From: Candidatus Dormiibacterota bacterium
Lineage (GTDB): Bacteria > Chloroflexota > Dormibacteria > Aeolococcales > Aeolococcaceae
Direction: 5' to 3'
NCBI GenBank assembly: GCA_019245575.1
Contig: JAFARE010000015.1
Location: 24,259-88,258, forward strand
Length of the DNA: 64,000 bases
The position numbers and the translations under genes were made by a program. Positions 25,495-33,761 of this stretch are shown piece by piece (the first letter of the stretch is position 1; every line of letters starts with the position of its first letter). Under the pieces are notes generated by a model. It was not told the origin of the DNA. It saw only the letters and a list, made by a program, of their open reading frames with translations, and made no database searches.

Positions 25495-26829
25495 CGCGTC
25501 CGCGCGCCGCGGCGCGCGGTAGTTCCAGAAGAGCGGGAGCACCGCGCTGAGCGCGACCGTGCCGGCCACGCAGAGGATGCCGCCGCTCACCACCGATGCG
25601 CGCACGCCGGCGAGTGACCCCACCACGCCGGCCTCGAGGTTTCCCAATGCCGGCCCGGACGAGTAGCTGATCATCTCGATCCCGGCGAGACGGCCGCGCA
25701 GGGAGTCGGGGATCGTTTGATTCCAGAGCGTGGAGCGAAAGATGCCGCTCACCATGTCGGCCGCGCCGGCGGCGACGAGCGCGAGCATCGCCAGCCAGAG
25801 CGCGGGCGCCAGCCCGAACACGACGACCGCGACACCCCACGAGCCGGCGGCGAAGGCGATCGCGCGGCCGTGGTGACGCACGCGGTTGGTCCACCCGCTC
25901 GTGGCGGTGGCGAGGAATGACCCGGCCGACGGCGCCATGTACAGCAGGCCGAGCACGGCGGGACCGCCCAGCGTCGAGGCGATCTGGGGGAACAGCGCCA
26001 TCGGCATGCCGAAGAACATCGCGTTGATGTCGACCAGGTACGAGCCGAGCAGGTCCTGCCGCCGCGCCGCGTAGCGCACGCCGGTGGCGATCGAGCCGAG
26101 GCTCACGCGCTCGGCATCGGGCGGCGGCGGCACCGCGCGCATGAACGAGAGCATGAGCAGCGACACCGCGAATGTCGCCACGTCGATGGCGTACGTGATC
26201 GACAGCCCCGCGGCGGCGATGAGCACGCCGCCGAGCACAGGCCCGGCCACCATGCCCGCCGTCTTGACCAGCGACTCGAGCGCGGCCGCGGCGGTGAGCT
26301 GGTCGCGGCGCACGATGCGCGGCACCAGCGCGTCGAGCGACGGCCGCTGCAGCGCGTCGACACCCGCGGCGACCGCGACCGCGACGAAGAGGACCCAGAG
26401 CTGCGGATGAGGCAGCGCAGCGTTGGCCACCAGCCCGCCGGACACCAGGCACAGCGCGACCTCGGTGCCGCGCACCATGGCGCGGCGGTCGATCGCGTCC
26501 GCGAGCGCGCCGCCGACGAACGACATCACCAGGATCGGCGCCAGCTCCGCCAGGCTCACGAGCCCGACGACCAGCGACGAATGCGTGAGCGCATACGCCT
26601 GGAACGGCACGGCGACGAACGTGATCATGCTGCCCGCGAAGGTCACACCCTGCCCGGCGAACAGCAGGCGGAACTCGCGCGAGCTGCGCAGCGGCGACAC
26701 GTCCACGGCCACGCCGGCCAGCAGCCGGCGCGCCCGAAGCGACGCAGGCTGTGTGCGTGTGTCCGCGGTCGCGGCGTCGCCGAGCGGGTCCGGTGTGGCG
26801 CGCGTGTGCGGCGGGATTGCGTCGGGCAC
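25450..26829 (-). CDS. MFS transporter, EntS/enterobactin-exporter-like
   Basis: Predicted 459-aa major facilitator with twelve hydrophobic segments. The first helix is preceded by SREFRLLFAGQGVTFAGSM, and the 2-3 loop GGALADAIDRRAMVRG is an MFS motif A variant. The sequence resembles the TIGR00900/EntS-type group of exporters. The GTG start gives a 45-residue cytoplasmic N-terminus; a later start near residue 40 is possible. It is divergent from the DedA-like gene. Substrate is unknown. Confidence 0.82.
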   Translation of the reverse strand: MPDAIPPHTRATPDPLGDAATADTRTQPASLRARRLLAGVAVDVSPLRSSREFRLLFAGQGVTFAGSMITFVAVPFQAYALTHSSLVVGLVSLAELAPILVMSFVGGALADAIDRRAMVRGTEVALCLVSGGLVANAALPHPQLWVLFVAVAVAAGVDALQRPSLDALVPRIVRRDQLTAAAALESLVKTAGMVAGPVLGGVLIAAAGLSITYAIDVATFAVSLLMLSFMRAVPPPPDAERVSLGSIATGVRYAARRQDLLGSYLVDINAMFFGMPMALFPQIASTLGGPAVLGLLYMAPSAGSFLATATSGWTNRVRHHGRAIAFAAGSWGVAVVVFGLAPALWLAMLALVAAGAADMVSGIFRSTLWNQTIPDSLRGRLAGIEMISYSSGPALGNLEAGVVGSLAGVRASVVSGGILCVAGTVALSAVLPLFWNYRAPRRADASERVPDGDADARPG

Positions 26830-26874
26830 TGCGCAACTGTCGCGGCACCCGCTCTCCGCTGTCGACTCGAGGAG

Positions 26875-26880
26875 TACCCT
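26875..26880 (+). promoter_or_regulatory. -10 box for the DedA-like gene (leaderless)
   Basis: TACCCT ends 8 nt before ATG 26889. The expected transcription start falls at or within 1-2 nt of the start codon. Confidence 0.4.
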
Positions 26881-26888
26881 CAGCCCGC

Positions 26889-27581
26889 ATGGGCATGACC
26901 GGGCTCGCCGCGGTGAGCGTCCCCGCGCTGCTGGGAGCCCTCACCGTCATCGAGGCCGGCATCCCGCTGCCCATCCCGGGCGACGTGCTCATGCTGCTGG
27001 TGGGCGAGCGCGCCGCGGCCAGCGCGGTGCCGCTGTGGCTTGCGGTCGCCGGGCTCGAGGCGGTGGTCCTGGCCGGCACCGCGGCGCTGTTCTACGCGGC
27101 GCGGGGCCCGCTGCGGGGCGCGATCCGGCGCCTGGGCCCGCGCGTCGGGCTCACCGAGCAGCGCGTGGACCGCGCCACCAGCGCGCTCGAACACCGCGGC
27201 CAGGCCGCGGTCGCGGTGGGCCGGGCCACCCCGAGCCTGCGCACGCTCACGGTGATCGCCACGGCGGCCTCGCAGCTGTCAGCCCAGCGCGCGCTGGCCC
27301 TGCTCGTGCTCGGCGGGTCTGTGTTCATCCAGCTGCACCTGGTCCTCGGCTACCTGCTGGGGCCGGTGGCCGAGCAGGTCTTCCGGCGCGCGGAGCTCCC
27401 GGTCCTGGTGGCGCTCGGCGTGGTCGTGGTGGCTGCGGCGGCCTACTGGCTGGTGCGCCACGGACGGCGCCGCGGCGCGCACGCGTGGACCGAGGCGACC
27501 TGCCCCGCGTGCGTGGCGGCGCACCTGGTCCTATCGCGCCTGCGCATCGACACGGAGGTGATGGCGAGCCGCGGCGCCTGA
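26889..27581 (+). CDS. DedA/SNARE-associated (VTT-domain) membrane protein
   Basis: Predicted 230-aa membrane protein of the DedA family, whose members act as undecaprenyl-phosphate or phospholipid flippases. The opening VIEAGIPLPIPGDVLMLLVG and the re-entrant motif VGRATPSLRTL are family features. A C-terminal cytoplasmic tail contains a CPAC pair of unknown role. ATG 26889 was chosen because TACCCT lies 8 nt upstream and the family N-terminus starts there; the longer frame above it is Arg-rich and lacks similarity. Confidence 0.78.
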   Translation: MGMTGLAAVSVPALLGALTVIEAGIPLPIPGDVLMLLVGERAAASAVPLWLAVAGLEAVVLAGTAALFYAARGPLRGAIRRLGPRVGLTEQRVDRATSALEHRGQAAVAVGRATPSLRTLTVIATAASQLSAQRALALLVLGGSVFIQLHLVLGYLLGPVAEQVFRRAELPVLVALGVVVVAAAAYWLVRHGRRRGAHAWTEATCPACVAAHLVLSRLRIDTEVMASRGA

Positions 27582-27593
27582 CGGCGCCACGGC

Positions 27594-27752
27594 TCAGCGG
27601 GGATCGGTGGTGTGCGACAGGCGGCCGACGCGGTCGCTGACGTCGCTGGAGAAACCGGGGTTGTGCGCGCGGGTGCCGGAGTTGGTCACGCTGCGCATGC
27701 GCTCGATGACGCTGCACATCCGGTGGCTGCGGCGATTCTGATTGGTCTTCAT
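27594..27752 (-). CDS. Unknown 52-aa basic protein with a perfect ribosome binding site
   Basis: Small ORF with no family that I recognise. The 52 residues are hydrophilic and basic at the N-terminus (MKTNQNRRSHRMCSVIERMR) and end LSHTTDPR, with one Cys. AGGAGGTG (reverse complement of 27759-27766) lies 6 nt before the ATG, the strongest Shine-Dalgarno in the window, which argues for real translation. It lies downstream of the GT87-type gene on the same strand, 46 nt after its stop. Codons such as AAT and AAA are commoner than in neighbours. Confidence 0.6.
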   Translation of the reverse strand: MKTNQNRRSHRMCSVIERMRSVTNSGTRAHNPGFSSDVSDRVGRLSHTTDPR

Positions 27753-27798
27753 GGATTTCACCTCCTCTGCATATGCAATGGCGCAGAGGGGCGACTGG

Positions 27799-29097
27799 TT
27801 ACGCTGCCGCTGCCTGCGCGGCCCTCGACGGGGCAATCGCCTTGCTGCGCAAGGCCACAACCAGACTCGCGAGCAGCGCCCCGCACGCCAGTGCCGGCAG
27901 CGACGCCACCTGCAGCAGGAGCCACCAGAACGCCCGGTGGCTGGCGTTGACGATTGCCGTCATGTTCGCCGCGGCGATGAGGAGCGGTGCCAGCACCGCG
28001 GTGGCCAGCAGCGTGACGGCGCTCGCGATCCAGAGAAGCCGCGCGGCGCCGCGGCTCGCCGCGGCCAGGGCGGCGGCGGCGGCGAGCGGGATCAGCAGGT
28101 GGATGTCGTGCGCGTACCACGTGATGGTCCCGGCGAGGAGCATGGCCACGACCGCGGCGCCGAACTGCGCGCCGCGCCGCTCGGTACTCTCGACACTCCG
28201 GCGCACCGCCCAGCCTGCCGCGATCACCCCGGCCGCGGAGAGCAGCGGCGCGGGCACCCGGGTGGCCAGGGTCGAGGGCTGGAAGACCAGCACCGAGTGG
28301 TCGGCGAGGCGGTTGACCACGCCGTTCCACGACTGGTTGTAGAGCCACCCGTCGTCACGGCTCAACACCGGCAGCACCGAGTGCGCGTACTCGTACATCG
28401 TGTGCGTGCCGAAGGCAGCGACGCCGGCGGCGAGGCTCAGCGCAACCACGCCGGCGCCCATGGCGATGCCCTTCCACCAGCCGCGCCGGACGAACAGCAC
28501 GAGGAGCACGATGGGCGCGAGCTTGATGGCGGCCGCGGCGCCGATGATGGCGCCGCACGAGAGCTCGCGCCCGCGCACCCATTCGCGCAGCGCCAGCGCC
28601 AGGAGCAGGAAGACGAGCGGGTTCATCTGCCCGTGCCAGAAGTTGTACGTCGCGGGCGCGTACGTGAACGTGGCCAGAACGGCCAGCTCCAGGCGCGGCC
28701 AGGTTGACAGCAGCAGCGCGCGGCAGACGATGATCGCGCCGGTCAGAGTTGCAGCCACTCCTGTCAGCAACCAGACGACCTGCGAGGTGTGCAGCGGCAT
28801 CCAGGCCAGCGGTGTGACCAGGAGCGCCACCAGCGGCGGGTAGTCGAAGCCGCTGAGCGCCACGTTCTGCGACTGCTGCGTGAACGCGCCGTAGATGTCG
28901 CCGTGCGCCGCCGAGGCCTGGGCGGCGCCGAGGTAGGCGTTGAAGTCCTCGAACTCGCCGTTGAAATGCCCCGTCAGGGGAGCGATGACGAAGACGAGGA
29001 AGCCGTACGCTCCCGCCGCCAGCGCGGCGGCGCGCAGCACGGGGCGCCAGAGGCCGGCGCTGCCCAGGCTGCGGCGCACCGCCGCTGTCGTTGCCAC
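27799..29097 (-). CDS. GT87/DUF2029-type polyprenyl-phosphate-mannose mannosyltransferase
   Basis: Predicted 432-aa membrane glycosyltransferase (GT-C fold) with about ten transmembrane segments. The first periplasmic loop carries FEDFNAYLGAAQ, with the acidic residue expected for catalysis, and YPPLVALLVTPLAWMPL and GQMNPLVFLLLALAL are typical of DUF2029. Relatives transfer mannose from polyprenyl phosphate to lipid or arabinomannan glycans. The GTG start lies 6 nt after a TAGCAT box. Divergent from lhr. Donor and acceptor are unknown. Confidence 0.8.
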   Translation of the reverse strand: MATTAAVRRSLGSAGLWRPVLRAAALAAGAYGFLVFVIAPLTGHFNGEFEDFNAYLGAAQASAAHGDIYGAFTQQSQNVALSGFDYPPLVALLVTPLAWMPLHTSQVVWLLTGVAATLTGAIIVCRALLLSTWPRLELAVLATFTYAPATYNFWHGQMNPLVFLLLALALREWVRGRELSCGAIIGAAAAIKLAPIVLLVLFVRRGWWKGIAMGAGVVALSLAAGVAAFGTHTMYEYAHSVLPVLSRDDGWLYNQSWNGVVNRLADHSVLVFQPSTLATRVPAPLLSAAGVIAAGWAVRRSVESTERRGAQFGAAVVAMLLAGTITWYAHDIHLLIPLAAAAALAAASRGAARLLWIASAVTLLATAVLAPLLIAAANMTAIVNASHRAFWWLLLQVASLPALACGALLASLVVALRSKAIAPSRAAQAAAA

Positions 29098-29103
29098 GCG
29101 GCG

Positions 29104-29109
29104 ATGCTA
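29104..29109 (-). promoter_or_regulatory. -10 box for the GT87-type gene (leaderless)
   Basis: On the minus strand TAGCAT ends 6 nt before the GTG at 29097. This fits the leaderless pattern seen at other first genes. Confidence 0.4.
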
Positions 29110-29192
29110 TGCGCGCGAGGTCGCCGCGGCCGTCGCCGTGAGCCGTTCGTGACCGCTTCGCGGCGCGGGGAACATGCGTACGCCGAGGGTGC

Positions 29193-29198
29193 TAGGCT
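29193..29198 (+). promoter_or_regulatory. -10 box for lhr (leaderless)
   Basis: TAGGCT ends 7 nt before ATG 29206. The same hexamer and spacing occur before the genes at 39437 (+) and 57996 (-). Confidence 0.45.
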
Positions 29199-29205
29199 GG
29201 GCTGG

Positions 29206-32200
29206 ATGCAGCCCTTCCATCCCGCCGTCCGCGCGTGGTTCGAACGCCGCTTTCCGGAGGGGCCCACGCCCGCCCAGGCAGAGGGCTGGCCGCGCATCGC
29301 CGCCGGTGAGCACACGCTGATCGCCGCGCCGACCGGTTCGGGCAAGACGCTCGCCGGCTTTCTCATGGCGATCGACTCGCTGTACCGCGCCGCCGCGCGC
29401 GGCGACGCGATCGAGGGCGTCACGCAGGTCGTGTACGTGTCGCCGCTCAAGGCGCTCGCGGTTGACATCCATCAGAACCTCGAGCGGCCGCTGGCTGAGA
29501 TCGCGGCGGTGGCGGCCGAGATGGGTCTCACACCGCCGGCGCTGCGCGTCGATGTGCGCACAGGAGACACGCCGCCGTCGGTGCGTGCCGCGATGGTGCG
29601 CCGCCCGCCGAACCTCCTCGTGACCACGCCGGAGTCGCTGTACCTGCTCGTGACCGCCGCGAAGACGCGCGAGATGCTGCGCCACGTGCGCACCGTCATC
29701 GTCGACGAGATCCACTCGGTTGCGCGTGACAAGCGCGGCTCGCACCTCGCGCTGACGTTGGAACGCCTGCAGCACGTGTGCGCCTCACCCCCGCTTCGCA
29801 TCGGCCTGTCGGCCACGCAGCGGCCGATCAGCACGGTTGCGCGCCTGCTGGTGGGCGCCGGCGCCGAGCGCGACACCGCGTCGGGTGAGCCTCGCTGCGC
29901 CATCGTCGACGTGGGCCACCAGCGGCAGCTGGACATCGCCATCGAGCTGCCCGAGGAGGAGCTGGGCGCGGTCGCGTCCAAGGAGCAGCTCGGCGACGTG
30001 ATCGACCGCATCGCCGACCACGTGCGCGCGCACCGCACCACGATCGTGTTCGTCAACACGCGGCGCATGTCGGAGCGGGTCGCGCACCTGCTCGCCGAGC
30101 GCCTCGGCGAAGACGCCGTCGCGGCGCATCACGGCAGTCTCTCCAAGGAGCGGCGCCTGCGCGTGGAGACACGGCTCCGCGCTGGTGATCTGCGAGCGCT
30201 GGTGGCCACCGCCTCGCTCGAGCTGGGCATCGACATCGGGCCTGTCGAGCTGGTGTGCCAGATCGCCTCACCGCGCAGCCTGGCGACGTTCCTGCAGCGC
30301 GTGGGCCGCTCCGGGCACAGCCGCGGAGGCGTGCCCAAGGGCCGCCTCTACCCGATGACGCGCGACGAGCTCGTGGAGTGCTGCGCGCTGCTCGCGGGTG
30401 TGCGCGCCGGGCGCCTCGACGCCATCGAGCCGCCCGCGGTGCCGCTCGACATCCTGGCGCAGCAGATCGTCGCCGAATGCGCGGCGCAGGGCTGGACCGA
30501 GGACGGGCTGTTCAACCTCGTGCGCCGCGCGGCGCCGTTCGCGTCGCTGCAGCGCGCCGACTTCGACGACATCGTGCAGCTGATGTCGCAGGGCGTCGCC
30601 ACCGGACGCGGGCGTGTGGCCGCATACCTGCACCGCGACGGCGTCAACGGCGAGCTGCGCGCGCGCCGCGGCGCGCGGCTGGCTGCGCTGACGTCCGGCG
30701 GCGCGATCCCGGAGACCGGCGACTACCGCGTGCTGGCGGAGCCCGACGACACGTTCATCGGCACGGTCAACGAGGATTGGGCCATCGAGTCGATGGCGGG
30801 CGACATCTTCCTGCTGGGCAGCACGTCGTGGCGCATCACGCGTGTCACCAGCGGCACGGTGCGCGTGGTCGACGCGCAGGGAGCGCCGCCGTCCGTGCCC
30901 TTCTGGCTGGGCGAGGCGCCGGCGCGCACACGCGAGCTGTCTGAAGAGGTCTCCAGTCTGCGCGAGGGCGTGGACGCGCTGCTGGCGCAGGGCAACGCTG
31001 ACGAGGCCGTGACATTCGTCGAGGAACGCTGCGGCGTGGACAACGACGTGGCCGCGCTCGTCGTGCAGTACCTCGCCGCGGGCCGCGCCGAGCTGGGCAT
31101 GCTGCCCACGCGCGACCATATCGTGCTCGAGCGGTTCTTCGACGAATCCGGCGGCATGCAGGTCATCGTGCACGCGCCCTTCGGCGCGCGGCTCAACCGC
31201 GCCCTCGGGCTGGCGCTGCGCAAGCGTTTCTGCGCGACGTTCGACTTCGAGCTGCAGGCCGCCGCGAGCGACGACGCGGTGCTGCTGTCGCTGGGGCCCC
31301 AGCACAGCTTCCCTCTGCAGGACGTGCCCAAGTTCCTCTCGTCGCGCACGGTGGAGGAGACCCTGCGCAAGGCGGCGCTGCTGGCGCCCATGTTCAACGT
31401 GCGCTGGCGCTGGAACCTGAACCGCTCGCTCACCGTGCTGCGCTTCAAGGGTGGGCGCAAGAACCCGGCCCCGATCCAGCGCCTCGAGTCCGACGACGTG
31501 ATGGCCGCCGTGTTCCCGGCGCTTGTCGCGTGCCAGAACGAGAACCCCACTGGCCCCATCGAGATCCCCGACCATCCGCTGGTGCGGCAGACGATGTACG
31601 ACTGCCTGCACGAGGCGATGGACGTCGACGCGCTGCGCGCGCTCGTCGAGCAGCTCGAGCAGGGTGCGGTGCAGGTCACGTGCAAGGACACCACCGAGCC
31701 GTCGGTGCTGGCGCACGAGATCATCAACGGCCGCCCCTACACGTTCCTCGACGACGCGCCGCTGGAGGAGCGGCGCAGCCGCGCTGTGTCACTCCGCCGC
31801 GGGCTGCCCGTCGACGCGCGCGACCTCGCGGCGCTGGACCAGGACGCGATCGCCCGCGTGCGCGAGGAGGCCGCGCCGGACGTGCGCGACGCCGACGAGG
31901 TGCACGACCTGCTGCTCACGCTGCTGGTGATGCGGCCCAATGCCGCCTGGGAGGAGTGGTTCGAGTCGCTTGCCGCACGCGGGCGCGCCATGCGCGTTGC
32001 TCACGATGGCAACGAGCTCTGGTGCGCGGCCGAAACAGGCGCCACCGTGGCGGCGCTGCTGCCAGGTGCTGCGTTCTCCGCCGAGCCGGCCTTCGCCGCG
32101 GCGGACGACGTGGATGCCGAGGCGGCGAAGGCCATCCGGGGCCACCTCGAGGTCTCCGGCCCGGTGACCGCGGCGGAGCTCGCGGCACGCACGTCGCTGC

Positions 32201-33486
32201 CGTCCTCGACCGTGGACATCGCGCTGGCACGCGTCGAAGGTGAGGGCTTCGCCCTGCGTGGCAGCTTCGACACCGCGCTCGAGGGCGAGCAGTGGTGCGC
32301 GCGGCGCCTCCTCATCCGCATCCATGGGTACACCCAGCAGCGTCTGCGTCGCGAGATCGAACCGGTCACCGCGCAGGACTTCATGCGCTTCCTGCTGCGC
32401 TGGCAGCGCGTCGCAGCCGGCGCGCAGCGCGAGGGACGCGCGGGTCTCGCGGCGACGGTGGCGCAGCTGCAGGGATTCGAGATTCCGGCGGGCGCGTGGG
32501 AGGGCGACATCCTGCCGCGGCGCGTCACCGGGTACCACGCGGCGTGGCTGGACCAGCTGTGCATGTCAGGCGAGGTCGCCTGGGCCCGGCTTCGCGTGCG
32601 CGAGAGCGGAGACGACGACGGCGTTGCGCGCAGCGCGACGTTCCCCTCGCGCGCGACGCCGGTGACGATGCTGATGCGCGAGGACATGGCGTGGCTGCTG
32701 CAGGCGGTGCGCGGTGACGCCCGCCCGCTCGAGCCCGCCACCGGCGGCACGCGCGACGTCATCACCGCGCTGCGCGAGAATGGCGCGCTGTTCACCGCGG
32801 ACATCGCCACACTGACGAGGCGTCTGCCGTCGCAGGTGGAGAGCGCTCTGTGGGACGGTGTCGCGCGCGGCCTGGTGACCGCCGACGGCTTCGCCGCGGT
32901 GCGGTCGCTGCTCATCGGCCGCAGGTGGGCGCGCGCGCAACCGCCGCGCCGCGGGTTGCGCCGCGGCGTCAGCGGCATGTCGTCGGGCGAAGGGCGCTGG
33001 TCGCTGGTGCCGGCGGCACTGCCGGTGGACGACCGCGATGCGCTCGCGGAGGCACTGGCGGAACAGCTGCTGGTGCGCTGGGGCGTCGTGTTCCGCGAGC
33101 TCATGGTGCGCGAGACGTTCGCGCTGCCGTGGCGCGACATCCTCTGGGCACTGCGGCGCATGGAGGCCCGCGGCACGGTGCGTGGCGGCCGTTTTGTCAA
33201 CGGCTTCGTGGGTGAGCAGTACGCGCTGCCCGAGGCGGTCGACACGCTGCGCTCGGTCCGGCGCAGCGACCGCAACGGCGAGGTGGTCCGCCTCTCGGCG
33301 GCAGACCCCCTCAACCTCACCGGCATCATCACGCCGGGGCCGCGCGTGCCCGCGATACGCACGAACACGATCCTGTTCCGCGACGGGATCCCCGTCGACG
33401 TGACCGATCAGGACGCGCTGTCGAGCGTCCCCGGCGGCAGCGCCGCGATGCCCGCGTCGGTCATGCGTCCCTCCGCATACAGCTGA
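29206..33486 (+). CDS. lhr: Lhr-family large ATP-dependent helicase
   Basis: Predicted 1426-aa superfamily 2 helicase involved in DNA or RNA remodelling and repair. Walker A is APTGSGKT (to Thr48), the DEIH box is at 167-170, motif III is SATQRP, and motif VI is QRVGRSGHSRGG. These are followed by the Lhr winged-helix and beta-barrel core, and a long C-terminal region. Length is close to actinobacterial Lhr (about 1500). ATG 29206 fits both the family N-terminus (MQPFHPAVRAWFERRF) and a TAGGCT box 7 nt upstream; the 139-codon upstream extension is discarded. Its end overlaps a convergent ORF by 79 nt. Confidence 0.92.
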   Translation: MQPFHPAVRAWFERRFPEGPTPAQAEGWPRIAAGEHTLIAAPTGSGKTLAGFLMAIDSLYRAAARGDAIEGVTQVVYVSPLKALAVDIHQNLERPLAEIAAVAAEMGLTPPALRVDVRTGDTPPSVRAAMVRRPPNLLVTTPESLYLLVTAAKTREMLRHVRTVIVDEIHSVARDKRGSHLALTLERLQHVCASPPLRIGLSATQRPISTVARLLVGAGAERDTASGEPRCAIVDVGHQRQLDIAIELPEEELGAVASKEQLGDVIDRIADHVRAHRTTIVFVNTRRMSERVAHLLAERLGEDAVAAHHGSLSKERRLRVETRLRAGDLRALVATASLELGIDIGPVELVCQIASPRSLATFLQRVGRSGHSRGGVPKGRLYPMTRDELVECCALLAGVRAGRLDAIEPPAVPLDILAQQIVAECAAQGWTEDGLFNLVRRAAPFASLQRADFDDIVQLMSQGVATGRGRVAAYLHRDGVNGELRARRGARLAALTSGGAIPETGDYRVLAEPDDTFIGTVNEDWAIESMAGDIFLLGSTSWRITRVTSGTVRVVDAQGAPPSVPFWLGEAPARTRELSEEVSSLREGVDALLAQGNADEAVTFVEERCGVDNDVAALVVQYLAAGRAELGMLPTRDHIVLERFFDESGGMQVIVHAPFGARLNRALGLALRKRFCATFDFELQAAASDDAVLLSLGPQHSFPLQDVPKFLSSRTVEETLRKAALLAPMFNVRWRWNLNRSLTVLRFKGGRKNPAPIQRLESDDVMAAVFPALVACQNENPTGPIEIPDHPLVRQTMYDCLHEAMDVDALRALVEQLEQGAVQVTCKDTTEPSVLAHEIINGRPYTFLDDAPLEERRSRAVSLRRGLPVDARDLAALDQDAIARVREEAAPDVRDADEVHDLLLTLLVMRPNAAWEEWFESLAARGRAMRVAHDGNELWCAAETGATVAALLPGAAFSAEPAFAAADDVDAEAAKAIRGHLEVSGPVTAAELAARTSLPSSTVDIALARVEGEGFALRGSFDTALEGEQWCARRLLIRIHGYTQQRLRREIEPVTAQDFMRFLLRWQRVAAGAQREGRAGLAATVAQLQGFEIPAGAWEGDILPRRVTGYHAAWLDQLCMSGEVAWARLRVRESGDDDGVARSATFPSRATPVTMLMREDMAWLLQAVRGDARPLEPATGGTRDVITALRENGALFTADIATLTRRLPSQVESALWDGVARGLVTADGFAAVRSLLIGRRWARAQPPRRGLRRGVSGMSSGEGRWSLVPAALPVDDRDALAEALAEQLLVRWGVVFRELMVRETFALPWRDILWALRRMEARGTVRGGRFVNGFVGEQYALPEAVDTLRSVRRSDRNGEVVRLSAADPLNLTGIITPGPRVPAIRTNTILFRDGIPVDVTDQDALSSVPGGSAAMPASVMRPSAYS

Positions 33487-33761
33487 CGGGCGCGTTCGAC
33501 GTTGCCGTCGGTCCAATGGCTCCGCGCGCGCCGCGGTGACCACCGCGCCACGAAGTACTGGTCGTTGACGCCCTTGATCATGCCGTCGATCCAGCCGAAG
33601 CAGATCGCCTCGTCGAGCACTGCAGCGTAGTCGAGCGAGCGCCGGGCAGCGCTCTTCTTGTACGTGATCAGCCAGATCTCGCGCTTGTCAGCCGCGTTGC
33701 GTCGCAGCCATTCCCGCCACTGCTTGGGCGTCTCCACGAGCAGTGTCTCTCCCATCTCCAT
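33408..33761 (-). CDS. YdeI/OmdA-like protein, C-terminally short
   Basis: Predicted 117-aa protein matching the N-terminal part of the YdeI family (bacteriocin-protection type): KQWREWLRRNAADKREIWLITYKK, then LDEAICFGWIDG and FVARWSPRRARSHWTD. Typical members run near 190 aa and add a C-terminal OmdA helical domain, which is missing here. The 3' end overlaps lhr by 79 nt (convergent) and the 5' end overlaps the histidine kinase gene by 74 nt (same strand), so it may be a truncated remnant that is still open. Confidence 0.65.
   Translation of the reverse strand: MEMGETLLVETPKQWREWLRRNAADKREIWLITYKKSAARRSLDYAAVLDEAICFGWIDGMIKGVNDQYFVARWSPRRARSHWTDGNVERARQLYAEGRMTDAGIAALPPGTLDSAS

Noticed and set aside
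28789..29205. N-terminal extension of Lhr by 139 codons
   Set aside because: It overlaps the divergent GT87-type gene antisense, is Arg-rich, and family similarity and a TAGGCT box both point to ATG 29206.
30268..31716. 482-codon minus-strand ORF inside lhr
   Set aside because: Antisense shadow of the helicase gene with no domain signature.
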